From assembly GCF_018130465.1 (NCBI RefSeq), contig NZ_JAFCKJ010000003.1, positions 620,001-684,000 of the forward strand: a DNA stretch of 64,000 nucleotides, written 5' to 3'. Origin of the DNA: Bradyrhizobium canariense. GTDB lineage: Bacteria > Pseudomonadota > Alphaproteobacteria > Rhizobiales > Xanthobacteraceae. Positions 57,546-64,000 of the stretch are shown here, in pieces (position 1 is the stretch's first letter; each line of letters begins with the position of its first letter). The position numbers and the translations under genes were made by a program. The notes beneath the pieces were generated by a model. The model made no database searches. It saw only the letters and a list, made by a program, of their open reading frames with translations, and was not told the origin of the DNA.

Positions 57546-58561
57546 TGGCCAAGCAGCCTGCCAAGCCCCTCGCCCTGACGCTGGGAGAGCCTGCCGGCAT
57601 CGGCCCCGACATCACCATCGCAGCCTGGCTCAAGCGCCGCGAACTGGGCCTGCCCGCCTTCTATCTGCTCGGCGACGAGGCGCTGATCGCCCGCCGCGCC
57701 AAAGCGCTCGGCGCCGACGTCAGGATCGCTTCGGTGAGCGCCAGCGAGGCCGGGGCCGCCTTCCCTGAGGCCCTGCCCGTGGTTGCGACCGGCGAGCTCG
57801 CGAGCGCCGAGCCCGGCAAGCCCGACGCATCGAGCGCCCCGGCCGCACTCGCCTCGATCCGCCAGGCCGTCACTGATGTCCGCGAGGGCCGCGCCGGCGC
57901 CGTCGTCACCAATCCGATCGCCAAGAGCGTGCTCTATCGCGCCGGCTTCCGCCATCCCGGCCATACCGAATTCCTCGCCGAGCTCGCCGCCGAGGACGGC
58001 CGCGTGCCGCAGCCGGTGATGATGCTGTGGTCGCCGCGGCTCGCCGTGGTGCCCGTGACCATCCACGTCTCCTTGCGCGATGCACTGGCCCAGCTCACCA
58101 GCGAGCTGATCATCTCGACCGTGCGCATCGTCGCGACCGAACTCAAATCCCGCTTCGGCATCTCGAATCCGCGCGTCGCGATCTCCGGCCTCAATCCGCA
58201 CGCGGGCGAGGACGGCTCGCTCGGCCACGAGGAGCAGACCGTGATCGCGCCGGCGCTCAAGACATTGCGCAGCGAGGGCATCGAGGCGAAGGGACCGCTC
58301 CCCGCCGACACCATGTTTCACGAAGCCGCGCGAAACGGCTATGACTGCGCCGTCTGCATGTACCACGATCAGGCGCTGATCCCGATCAAGACGGTGGCCT
58401 TCGACGACGCGGTCAACGTCACGCTCGGCCTGCCCTTCATCCGCACCTCGCCCGACCACGGCACCGCCTTCGACATCGCCGGCACCGGCAAGGCCAATCC
58501 GGCAAGCCTGATCGCCGCGTTGATGCTTGCGAGCCGGATGGCGGCTGCGAAAACCCGATGA
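57545..58561 (+). CDS. pdxA: 4-hydroxythreonine-4-phosphate dehydrogenase
   Basis: PdxA oxidises 4-phosphohydroxy-threonine in the DXP-dependent vitamin B6 pathway. The 338-residue protein begins with [20 protein letters not shown] and shows [67 protein letters not shown] and [20 protein letters not shown], which carry the metal His residues. Its stop overlaps rsmA by four bases. Confidence 0.95.
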   Translation: MAKQPAKPLALTLGEPAGIGPDITIAAWLKRRELGLPAFYLLGDEALIARRAKALGADVRIASVSASEAGAAFPEALPVVATGELASAEPGKPDASSAPAALASIRQAVTDVREGRAGAVVTNPIAKSVLYRAGFRHPGHTEFLAELAAEDGRVPQPVMMLWSPRLAVVPVTIHVSLRDALAQLTSELIISTVRIVATELKSRFGISNPRVAISGLNPHAGEDGSLGHEEQTVIAPALKTLRSEGIEAKGPLPADTMFHEAARNGYDCAVCMYHDQALIPIKTVAFDDAVNVTLGLPFIRTSPDHGTAFDIAGTGKANPASLIAALMLASRMAAAKTR

Positions 58562-59418
58562 GCGCGATCGACGACCTCCCGCCGCTTCGCGAGGTCATTC
58601 GCCAGCACGCTTTGTCGGCGCGCAAATCGCTCGGCCAGAACTTCCTCCTCGACCTCAATCTCACCGCGCGCATCGCGCGTGCGGCGGCTCCGCTCGAGGA
58701 CTCCACCATCGTCGAGATCGGCCCCGGCCCGGGCGGGCTGACGCGCGCCTTGCTCGCGCTCGGCGCCAGGCGCGTCATCGCCATCGAGCATGACGAGCGT
58801 GCGATCCCCGCCTTGCAGGAGATTTCCGCGCGCTATCCCGGCCGCCTGGAGATCGTGCATGGCGACGCCATGACCTTCGACCCGCGCCCGCTGTTATCAG
58901 GCGAAAGAGCAAAAATCGTCGCGAACCTGCCCTACAACATCGCGACCCACCTCCTGATCGGCTGGCTCACGACCGAGCCGTGGCCGCCCTGGTACGACAT
59001 GATGGTCTTGATGTTCCAGCGCGAGGTCGGCGAGCGCATCGTCGCATGTGAGGACGAGGAGGCCTATGGCCGGCTCGGCGTGCTCGCCAACTGGCGCTGC
59101 GAGACCAAGATCCTGTTCGACATTGCGCCGTCCGCCTTCGTGCCGCCGCCGAAGGTCACGTCTTCCGTCGTGCGACTGATACCGCGCGAAAAACCTCTCG
59201 CCTGCGATCGCAAGCTGCTCGAACAGGTCGCGGCCGCCGCCTTCGGCCAGCGCCGCAAGATGCTGCGGCAAAGCCTGAAGTCGCTGGGCGCCGATCCCGC
59301 GCGGCTGGCGCATGCTGCCGGCGTCGATGCGACGCGGCGCGCCGAGACCGTTCCGATCTCCGGCTTTGTTGCCATGGCCCGTGAATTGGCCAATATACGA
59401 AGCGAAACAGAGAGATAA
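58558..59418 (+). CDS. rsmA: 16S rRNA dimethyladenosine transferase
   Basis: RsmA (KsgA) dimethylates two adjacent adenines near the 3' end of 16S rRNA. The 286-residue protein shows [20 protein letters not shown], the SAM loop [31 protein letters not shown] and the catalytic NLPYN in [16 protein letters not shown]. It closes the surA-pdxA-rsmA unit, a conserved order. Confidence 0.96.
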   Translation: MSAIDDLPPLREVIRQHALSARKSLGQNFLLDLNLTARIARAAAPLEDSTIVEIGPGPGGLTRALLALGARRVIAIEHDERAIPALQEISARYPGRLEIVHGDAMTFDPRPLLSGERAKIVANLPYNIATHLLIGWLTTEPWPPWYDMMVLMFQREVGERIVACEDEEAYGRLGVLANWRCETKILFDIAPSAFVPPPKVTSSVVRLIPREKPLACDRKLLEQVAAAAFGQRRKMLRQSLKSLGADPARLAHAAGVDATRRAETVPISGFVAMARELANIRSETER

Positions 59419-59434
59419 TTTCGGAGGAAGAAAT

Positions 59435-60493
59435 ATGGCGTTGATGCGTCGCCAGTCCCTGGTCAAGTTCGATGCGCCGCTGTGCGAGACCATCGTCGAC
59501 ACGCCAAAACCGCAAGGACGAGAGGTCCTGGTGCGCATCGAGCGCTGCGGCCTCTGCCACTCCGATCTGCACATCCAGGACGGCTACGCCGATCTCGGCG
59601 GCGGCAAGAAGCTCGACACCACGCGCGGCATGACGCTGCCCTTCACGCTCGGTCACGAGATCGCGGGCGTCGTCGACGAAGTCGGCCCCGACGTGTTCGC
59701 CGGTCTCGTCGGCAGCAAGAAGGCGGTGTTTCCGTGGATCGGTTGCGGCCAGTGCCGCGACTGCGCCAATGGCGACGAGAACCTCTGCGCCAAACAACGC
59801 TTCCTCGGCGTCTCCATCGACGGCGGCTTCGCCACCCACGTGCTGGTGCCCGACGCGAAATATCTGCTCGACTACGATCCCCTGCCCGTCAACCAGGCCG
59901 CGACCCTGATGTGCTCCGGCGTCACCGCCTATGGCGCGCTCAAGCGCCTGGTCGATCGTCCGCGCCAGCGCAACCTCCTGCTGATCGGCCTCGGCGGTGT
60001 CGGCATGATGGGCCTCTCCTTTGCAGAGGCCATGTTCAAGCAGCCGATCACGGTCGCCGACCTCAGCAGCGCCGCGCGCGAGACCGCGCTGAAGAACGGC
60101 GCGGCGGTGGCCTACGATCCGGCCGAGCCCGACGTGATCAAGCGTATCCTCAAGGAGACCGAGGGCGGCTTCGACGAGATCGTCGATTTCGCGGGTAACG
60201 AGAAGTCCATGGCCTTCGCGGTCGCCGTCGCCGCGCGCGGCGGCAAGATCGTGGTCTCCGGCCTGATGGGCGGCCAGTTCACGCTGCCGATGGTGCAGTG
60301 GGTCTACAAGCGCATGACCATCGAGGGCTTCATGGTCGGCACGCTCACCGAGGCCCAGGAGCTGATGGCGCTCGCCCGTGCCGGCAAGATCAAGCCGACG
60401 CCGATGCGCGAGGAGCCGATGGGCGACGTCCAGACATGGATCGACGAGCTTCGCGCCGGCAAGGTCGTCGGCCGCATCGTGCTCAAGAACTGA
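59435..60493 (+). CDS. Zinc-dependent alcohol dehydrogenase (MDR superfamily)
   Basis: The 352-residue protein keeps both zinc sites. The catalytic site uses Cys41 (CGLCHSDLH) and His74-Glu75 (LGHEIAG); the structural site is C-x2-C-x2-C-x7-C at Cys104, 107, 110 and 118. The nucleotide loop reads LLIGLGGVGMMGLSFAEAMF. A strong GGAGGAAG precedes ATG 59435, which rejects the longer frame. The substrate is unknown; it is 16 bases after rsmA and may be cotranscribed. Confidence 0.92.
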   Translation: MALMRRQSLVKFDAPLCETIVDTPKPQGREVLVRIERCGLCHSDLHIQDGYADLGGGKKLDTTRGMTLPFTLGHEIAGVVDEVGPDVFAGLVGSKKAVFPWIGCGQCRDCANGDENLCAKQRFLGVSIDGGFATHVLVPDAKYLLDYDPLPVNQAATLMCSGVTAYGALKRLVDRPRQRNLLLIGLGGVGMMGLSFAEAMFKQPITVADLSSAARETALKNGAAVAYDPAEPDVIKRILKETEGGFDEIVDFAGNEKSMAFAVAVAARGGKIVVSGLMGGQFTLPMVQWVYKRMTIEGFMVGTLTEAQELMALARAGKIKPTPMREEPMGDVQTWIDELRAGKVVGRIVLKN

Positions 60494-60639
60494 GTTTTGC
60501 GAAGAGCCTCACTCGTCGCCGCGCTTTCCCCGGAGCAATTAACTCGAAATTGACGCAAGGCGCGGTTCCGAATAGGGGAACCCGCTCCCTGCGGATTAGG
60601 GTCCTCGCCAGCTCTCTCTTTTGGAATTCTGGTGGGACC

Positions 60640-60801
60640 ATGCAGACTATTCGCCGCTTTCTGGCCGACGAGTCCGGCGCCACCGCGATCGAGTACGGCC
60701 TCATCGCCGCCGGCATCGCGCTCGCGATCATCGCCGTCGTCAACAACCTCGGTGTAACGCTGAACAAGAAGTTCACCTCGATCAGCACCTCGCTGAAGTA
60801 A
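60640..60801 (+). CDS. Flp family type IVb pilin
   Basis: The 53-residue prepilin has a basic leader, a probable TadV/CpaA cleavage site in DESGATAIEYGLIAAGIAL (after the Gly, leaving Glu at +5 and Tyr at +6) and a hydrophobic helix (AAGIALAIIAVVNNLG). It is the main subunit type of Tad pili used for surface attachment. No tad/cpa assembly gene is in the window, so it is a detached paralogue or depends on a distant locus. Confidence 0.92.
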   Translation: MQTIRRFLADESGATAIEYGLIAAGIALAIIAVVNNLGVTLNKKFTSISTSLK

Positions 60802-60874
60802 CGCGGGAGCGCGTGCGTTCGCTGCAACTCGCCTTGGGCGCGGAACGTCGGCGGCCGCGCCGCGTTGGCAGCGC

Positions 60875-61111
60875 ATGTCAATTCGCTGCACCGTCGAGAG
60901 CGCATTCTTCATCGCCTGGAGCTTCCTGGAGCAGAGCGGAGAGCTCGGCTCTCCGGACGAGACGGCGAACGTCCTTCTCGACGCCATCGAAGCCCAGCTC
61001 AGGACCGGCGAACGCCGGCAGCTGATGCTCGCCAACAGGGCGATCGATGCCTACCGCGCGCACGCGGAAAAATGCCGGTCCGCGCACGACCGCGAAGCAC
61101 GCTTCGGCTGA
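60875..61111 (+). CDS. Small conserved-looking protein (78 aa), unknown function
   Basis: The frame from ATG 60875 encodes 78 residues with natural helical composition: FIAWSFLEQSGELGSPDETA, then LLDAIEAQLRTGERRQLMLA and RAIDAYRAHAEKCRS. No signal peptide or named domain is seen. It lies 73 bases after the Flp pilin gene on the same strand and may share its transcript. Confidence 0.65.
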   Translation: MSIRCTVESAFFIAWSFLEQSGELGSPDETANVLLDAIEAQLRTGERRQLMLANRAIDAYRAHAEKCRSAHDREARFG

Positions 61112-61481
61112 TGGACATTCTCGCCGCCCTCGGGCCCGCCGGCCCGGCGGCGTTCGAGGTATAGGCCGGCGGTCCGTCGGGCAGAGTGCACGGGGTACGG
61201 CGCTCCGCGACGAGGACGCTACGCCGATCCGCGCGCCTGCTGTGTGCACTCCTGCACGGAGCTCGTGAAGTTGAAGGCCGCAGGGGTTCGGCCGCGCCAT
61301 GTGCCTCGCGTGCCATATGCTTCGCGTGCCATGTGCCTCGCCAGCAATTTCCGGAATTCCGCAGGCCGGAGGCCACTTTTTCAACGGCTGAAAAACGCCT
61401 TGTGTGCACTTTGGAACCGTCGGCTCCGTCACGGAAACGTAGGGTTCTGGCCGGTGCCGATTCCCGGCCAGAGCAAGACAT
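61112..61481. other. Gene-free stretch with a 16-bp tandem repeat
   Basis: This 370-base stretch has no convincing gene. It contains three head-to-tail 16-base units, GCCATGTGCCTCGCGT (61296-61311), GCCATATGCTTCGCGT (61312-61327) and GCCATGTGCCTCGCCA (61328-61343). GTGTGCACTCCTGCACGGAG (about 61239-61260) and TTGTGTGCACTTT (61400s) resemble the GTGTGCACTCCTGTAGC near 62725. It includes the promoter of the Crp/Fnr gene. Confidence 0.5.
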
Positions 61482-62201
61482 GTGACCGGTCGGCCCCAGA
61501 ACGATCTTCTCCAGCAGCTCAGCCACACGGATTTCGAACTGCTCGCGCCGCACCTCCAGCCGGTCGAACTCGAGGCGAGCCACATCCTGCATCACGCCGG
61601 CGACGAGGTGGCGGCGGTGCATTTTCCCTGCCGCTCCACGCTCGTGTCGTTCGCCGTACCGGTCGAGGACGATCGCGAGGTCGAAAGCCTGCTGGTAGGG
61701 CGCGAGGGCGCGGTGGGCATTGCCGCCGGCCGCAGTGCCTCGATCGCCTATTCGCGCATCGTCGTGAAGCTGGGAGGCGCCCTGTTGCGGCTGCCGCTGC
61801 GCGCGCTCGAGCAGGCCCAGCAGAGGTCGGCCACGCTCCAGCAGGTCTTCTCGCGCTATGGCGACTGCCAGTTCGCGCAGCTGCTCCAGACCGCGGCCTG
61901 CAATGCCGCGCATTCGATCGAGCAGCGCGCCGCCAAGTGGATCATCTCCGCGCAGGAGCACGTCGGCAGCCCCGAGATCCCCCTTACCCACGAGCAGCTT
62001 GCCGGCCTGCTCGGCGTGTCCCGCAGCTATGCCAGCCGCGTCATCCAGATGTTCAAGGCGAGGCGAACCCTCGCGACACGCCGTGGCGCCATCCTGATCC
62101 TCGACGCGCCGGCGCTCGAAGCCAGAGCCTGCCGTTGCAACGATTGGGTGAAGAAGCATTTCGGCGAAGTGCTGGGCGGGCGGCAGCTGCCCGACGGCTG
62201 A
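61482..62201 (+). CDS. Crp/Fnr family transcriptional regulator
   Basis: The 239-residue protein, from GTG 61482, has a cyclic-nucleotide-binding-like barrel (about 20-130: VELEASHILHHAGDEVAAVH) and a C-terminal helix-turn-helix (LTHEQLAGLLGVSRSYASRV). It lacks the FNR iron-sulfur Cys set (only a late CRCND cluster) and the classic cAMP phosphate cassette, so its signal is unknown. This type is very common in Bradyrhizobium. A start at 61480 would read ATG-TGA and cannot be used. Confidence 0.85.
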   Translation: MTGRPQNDLLQQLSHTDFELLAPHLQPVELEASHILHHAGDEVAAVHFPCRSTLVSFAVPVEDDREVESLLVGREGAVGIAAGRSASIAYSRIVVKLGGALLRLPLRALEQAQQRSATLQQVFSRYGDCQFAQLLQTAACNAAHSIEQRAAKWIISAQEHVGSPEIPLTHEQLAGLLGVSRSYASRVIQMFKARRTLATRRGAILILDAPALEARACRCNDWVKKHFGEVLGGRQLPDG

Positions 62202-62636
62202 CACTTTGCCGCTTCACGCGAGGCGTCGGGCAACACACCCCGTCAAGCCCTCCGCGCAAAAACATTTCACTTTTCCGAATTTCGGATTTATGGCATACAG
62301 CCCGCATCCCGGCCCTGCCAAAGGGGCGTTCGCGACCGTCACGACATGCGGGCCGGGTGGCGGTGGACGCGGCAGCGTCGGCGCGGGCAGCGGGATGACA
62401 GGGCGGGCAACCGTGAGTCCTCACGCGACGCGGTACGACACGGCGCTGGAGAGCGGGCTTGTCGGTCGTCAAGGGTGAGCACACGCAAGCCCTCGACGAT
62501 TTGGGCGGGACCGTCCGCGGACGGAGAAGTCGTGTGGTCCTGACGCCCGGGGTCTGTGCGTCAAGCCTCGCGGTGATGTGGCGGCCCGACCGGGCGCGCG
62601 CATCAGCGATCGGCGGGGCGACGGGGGCAATAGTGC

Positions 62637-62800
62637 ATCGCTCCCCGGGGAGAGCACGAAGGACACCGTTAAAACCATCCGCGCAGGGAAGGCCGGGCGA
62701 TCGGCCACCCCATCGGTCCACCCCGTGTGCACTCCTGTAGCGCACGGACCAGCGGGTGCCGCCGGCGCCCGGCCTTCCCTGCGCCCTTTGGCCTTCATTG
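62637..62800. repeat. Interspersed element with 19-bp perfect inverted repeat
   Basis: GCGCAGGGAAGGCCGGGCG (62681-62699) and CGCCCGGCCTTCCCTGCGC (62766-62784) are perfect inverted copies around a 66-base centre that carries GTGTGCACTCCTGTAGC. The flank CTCCCCGGGGAGAGCACGAA (62641-62660) is itself palindromic. I remember this arrangement as a highly repeated Bradyrhizobium element often mis-annotated as a short gene whose translation contains TVKTIRAGKAGRSATP; that translation occurs here in 62578-62808. Element limits are approximate. Confidence 0.65.
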
Positions 62801-62890
62801 GGCGATGAACGGCAGCAAGGCTCGGGCAGAATCTGTCGCGGGAACGCGAAGCCGCGTTCGCAATCTGGATCGAGCGCCCCTTCTATTTCA

Positions 62891-63022
62891 CCGTCACCCT
62901 GAGGTGCCGGAGCGTAGCGGAGGCCTCGAAGGGCGACGGCCCGGCTGCCGGTTCGGCCGTTCATCCTTCGAGGCTCTCCACGCGTCGCGTTGCGACGCAT
63001 GACTCGCGCCTCAGGATGACGG
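62891..63022. repeat. Palindromic intergenic repeat
   Basis: CCGTCACCCTGAGGT (62891-62905) and GCCTCAGGATGACGG (63008-63022) are inverted arms with two mismatches; inside, AGGCCTCGAAGG faces CCTTCGAGGCTC. The core GTCACCCTGAGGTGCCGGAG is a repeat family common in Bradyrhizobium by memory. It sits about 110 bases upstream of the caspase-like gene. Confidence 0.7.
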
Positions 63023-63129
63023 GATTGGCAGCAAGCGCCCGAGCCGCCTGCGCCGCGGCCTGCCGTCGCACCGCTTTTCGCCGGCGCGCCGGACTGTTAG
63101 ACTGACGCCATTATTTTTGGGGAATTTTG

Positions 63130-64000
63130 ATGCGCGCGAGGATTTTCAATCGCGTCCCGGGGCTGGCGACGCTGGTCGCAGCCCTCTTCGTCGTCGCCAC
63201 GCCCCCGGCATCGGCCGAGAAGCGCATCGCGCTCGTGGTCGGCAACTCCGCCTACAAGAACATCACGCCGCTCGACAATCCCTCCAAGGACGCGAGCCTG
63301 ATGGCGGAGACGCTTGGCCTGCTCGGCTTCACGCTGGTCGGAGGCCGCGCCCAGCTCGATCTCGACAAGGGCGCGATGGACCTGGCGGTGCAGAGCTTTG
63401 GCCGGCAGGTGCAGGGCGCCGACGTCGCGCTGTTCTATTATGCCGGCCACGGCGTGCAGGTCTCGGGCGCCAACTATCTCGTGCCGGTCGGCGCCAATCC
63501 GACGCGCGAGGCCGACGTCGACTTCCAGATGACCGACGTCAACCTCGTGCTGCGCCAGATGCAGGGATCGGGCACGCGCCTCAACCTCGTGATCCTCGAC
63601 GCCTGCCGCAACAACCCGTTCGGCTCGCGCGGCCTGCGCGCCTCCGATGGCGGCCTCGCGCAGATGCGCGCGCCCGAGGGCACGCTGATCTCCTACGCAA
63701 CGCAACCCGGCAACGTCGCCCAGGACGGCAGCGACGGCCACAGCCCCTACACCAAGGCATTGGCCGCGACGGTCCGGACCGCCGGCCTCGACGTATTCCA
63801 GACCTTCAACCAGGTCGGCCTCGCGGTGAAGCGCGCCACCTCCGGCGCGCAGCAGCCCTGGGTGTCGTCCTCACCGATCGACGGCACCTTCTATTTCGTA
63901 GCCCCGACGCAGACCGCCCCGCCGCAGGTCGCCGCGATGCAGCCCGATCCGCTGCCGGCTGATCGGCTGCGCGCCGATCCGGACCGCATCCCCTTACGCG
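63130..64000 (+). CDS. Caspase-like (peptidase C14) exported protein, cut at window end
   Basis: From ATG 63130 the frame stays open to the right edge, giving 290 residues so far. A signal peptide (about 1-29) precedes a caspase-fold domain: KRIALVVGNSAYKNITPLDN, the catalytic His107 in FYYAGHGVQ and Cys159 in LVILDACRNNPFGSRG, so the dyad is intact. SPYTKALAATVRTAGLDVFQ and GTFYFV follow. Bacterial relatives cleave proteins after basic residues in signalling, often with repeat domains after the catalytic part, here lost at the edge. The 63117-63962 frame is a shadow. Confidence 0.88.
   Translation, partial: MRARIFNRVPGLATLVAALFVVATPPASAEKRIALVVGNSAYKNITPLDNPSKDASLMAETLGLLGFTLVGGRAQLDLDKGAMDLAVQSFGRQVQGADVALFYYAGHGVQVSGANYLVPVGANPTREADVDFQMTDVNLVLRQMQGSGTRLNLVILDACRNNPFGSRGLRASDGGLAQMRAPEGTLISYATQPGNVAQDGSDGHSPYTKALAATVRTAGLDVFQTFNQVGLAVKRATSGAQQPWVSSSPIDGTFYFVAPTQTAPPQVAAMQPDPLPADRLRADPDRIPLR

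Larger units (their letters stand above)
62202..63129. other. Repeat-rich region without genes
   Basis: About 930 bases lack any believable gene. Frames such as 62578-62808 (plus) and 62053-63000 (minus) are open but read as Arg/Gly/Pro-rich strings typical of GC-rich non-coding DNA. Two repeat elements lie inside and are listed separately. Confidence 0.6.

Noticed and set aside
62578-62808. A 76-codon frame containing TVKTIRAGKAGRSATP
   Set aside because: This translation recurs with a repeat element, not with a protein family; the perfect inverted repeat explains it.
62053-63000. A 315-codon minus-strand frame over the repeat region
   Set aside because: It runs through two palindromic repeats and into the Crp/Fnr gene, and its translation is Arg/Pro-rich noise.
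1-64000. tRNA, rRNA or attachment sites for integrated elements
   Set aside because: I scanned for tRNA T-loop-like GGTTCGA contexts, rRNA cores and flanking direct repeats and found none that could be supported by eye; a tRNA-finding program would settle this.

Overview
The window looks like core chromosome of a Bradyrhizobium-type alphaproteobacterium. It is GC-rich and densely coded. The order holC-pepA / lptF-lptG-lptD-surA-pdxA-rsmA is the usual alphaproteobacterial one, and purM-purN next to a CDP-alcohol phosphatidyltransferase, hdaA, ppk and ppx fits Rhizobiales. Interspersed palindromic repeats between genes resemble those I remember from Bradyrhizobium genomes. I see no rRNA, tRNA, CRISPR array, insertion sequence or prophage. 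The assignment comes from reading the sequence and memory of families, not from any search.

Layout. 1-6.7 kb: small exported proteins, a CreA-like protein, a two-domain L,D-transpeptidase, glutathione peroxidase, polysaccharide deacetylase, a DHFR-like reductase and DoxX. 7-15 kb: malic enzyme (maeB), a large membrane-anchored protein of unknown function, aspS and selO. 15.2-19.4 kb: a Ugp-like glycerophosphodiester operon (metallophosphoesterase, two permeases, binding protein) behind a good Pho box and closed by a hairpin; it has no ATPase gene. 19.5-27.6 kb: rnd, a class-III aminotransferase, an uncharacterised four-gene unit (two GNAT-type proteins, an isochorismatase-fold protein without its catalytic cysteine, and a 56-residue protein starting at TTG) divergent from a LysR regulator, then an autotransporter-type barrel and a cold-shock gene. 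27.6-37.6 kb: purN/purM, a phospholipid synthase, hdaA, ppk-ppx (with a second Pho-box-like site), a DUF4253-like protein, TerC, ndk and a His/Gly-rich exported protein. 37.8-41 kb: a 57-residue NepR-like protein, an ABC-F ATPase and an orphan Bug receptor. 41-47.5 kb: a complete RTX substrate/ABC/HlyD type I secretion operon without an outer-membrane factor. 48-60.5 kb: a methyltransferase, a lipoprotein, holC-pepA, the LPS-export operon lptFG-lptD-surA-pdxA-rsmA and a zinc alcohol dehydrogenase. 60.6-64 kb: a lone Flp pilin, a small protein, a Crp/Fnr regulator, about 0.9 kb of repeat-rich gene-free DNA and a caspase-like protein cut by the window end.

How it fits together. Two stretches point to phosphate-starvation physiology: import and hydrolysis of glycerophosphodiesters, and polyphosphate turnover by ppk/ppx, each with an 11-bp-periodic Pho-type box. 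The envelope theme is strong: LPS transport, peptidoglycan cross-linking, outer-membrane folding and an RTX secretion line. The best candidate for something undescribed is the 22.6-25.7 kb GNAT/GNAT/pseudo-isochorismatase/small-protein unit with its divergent LysR gene.
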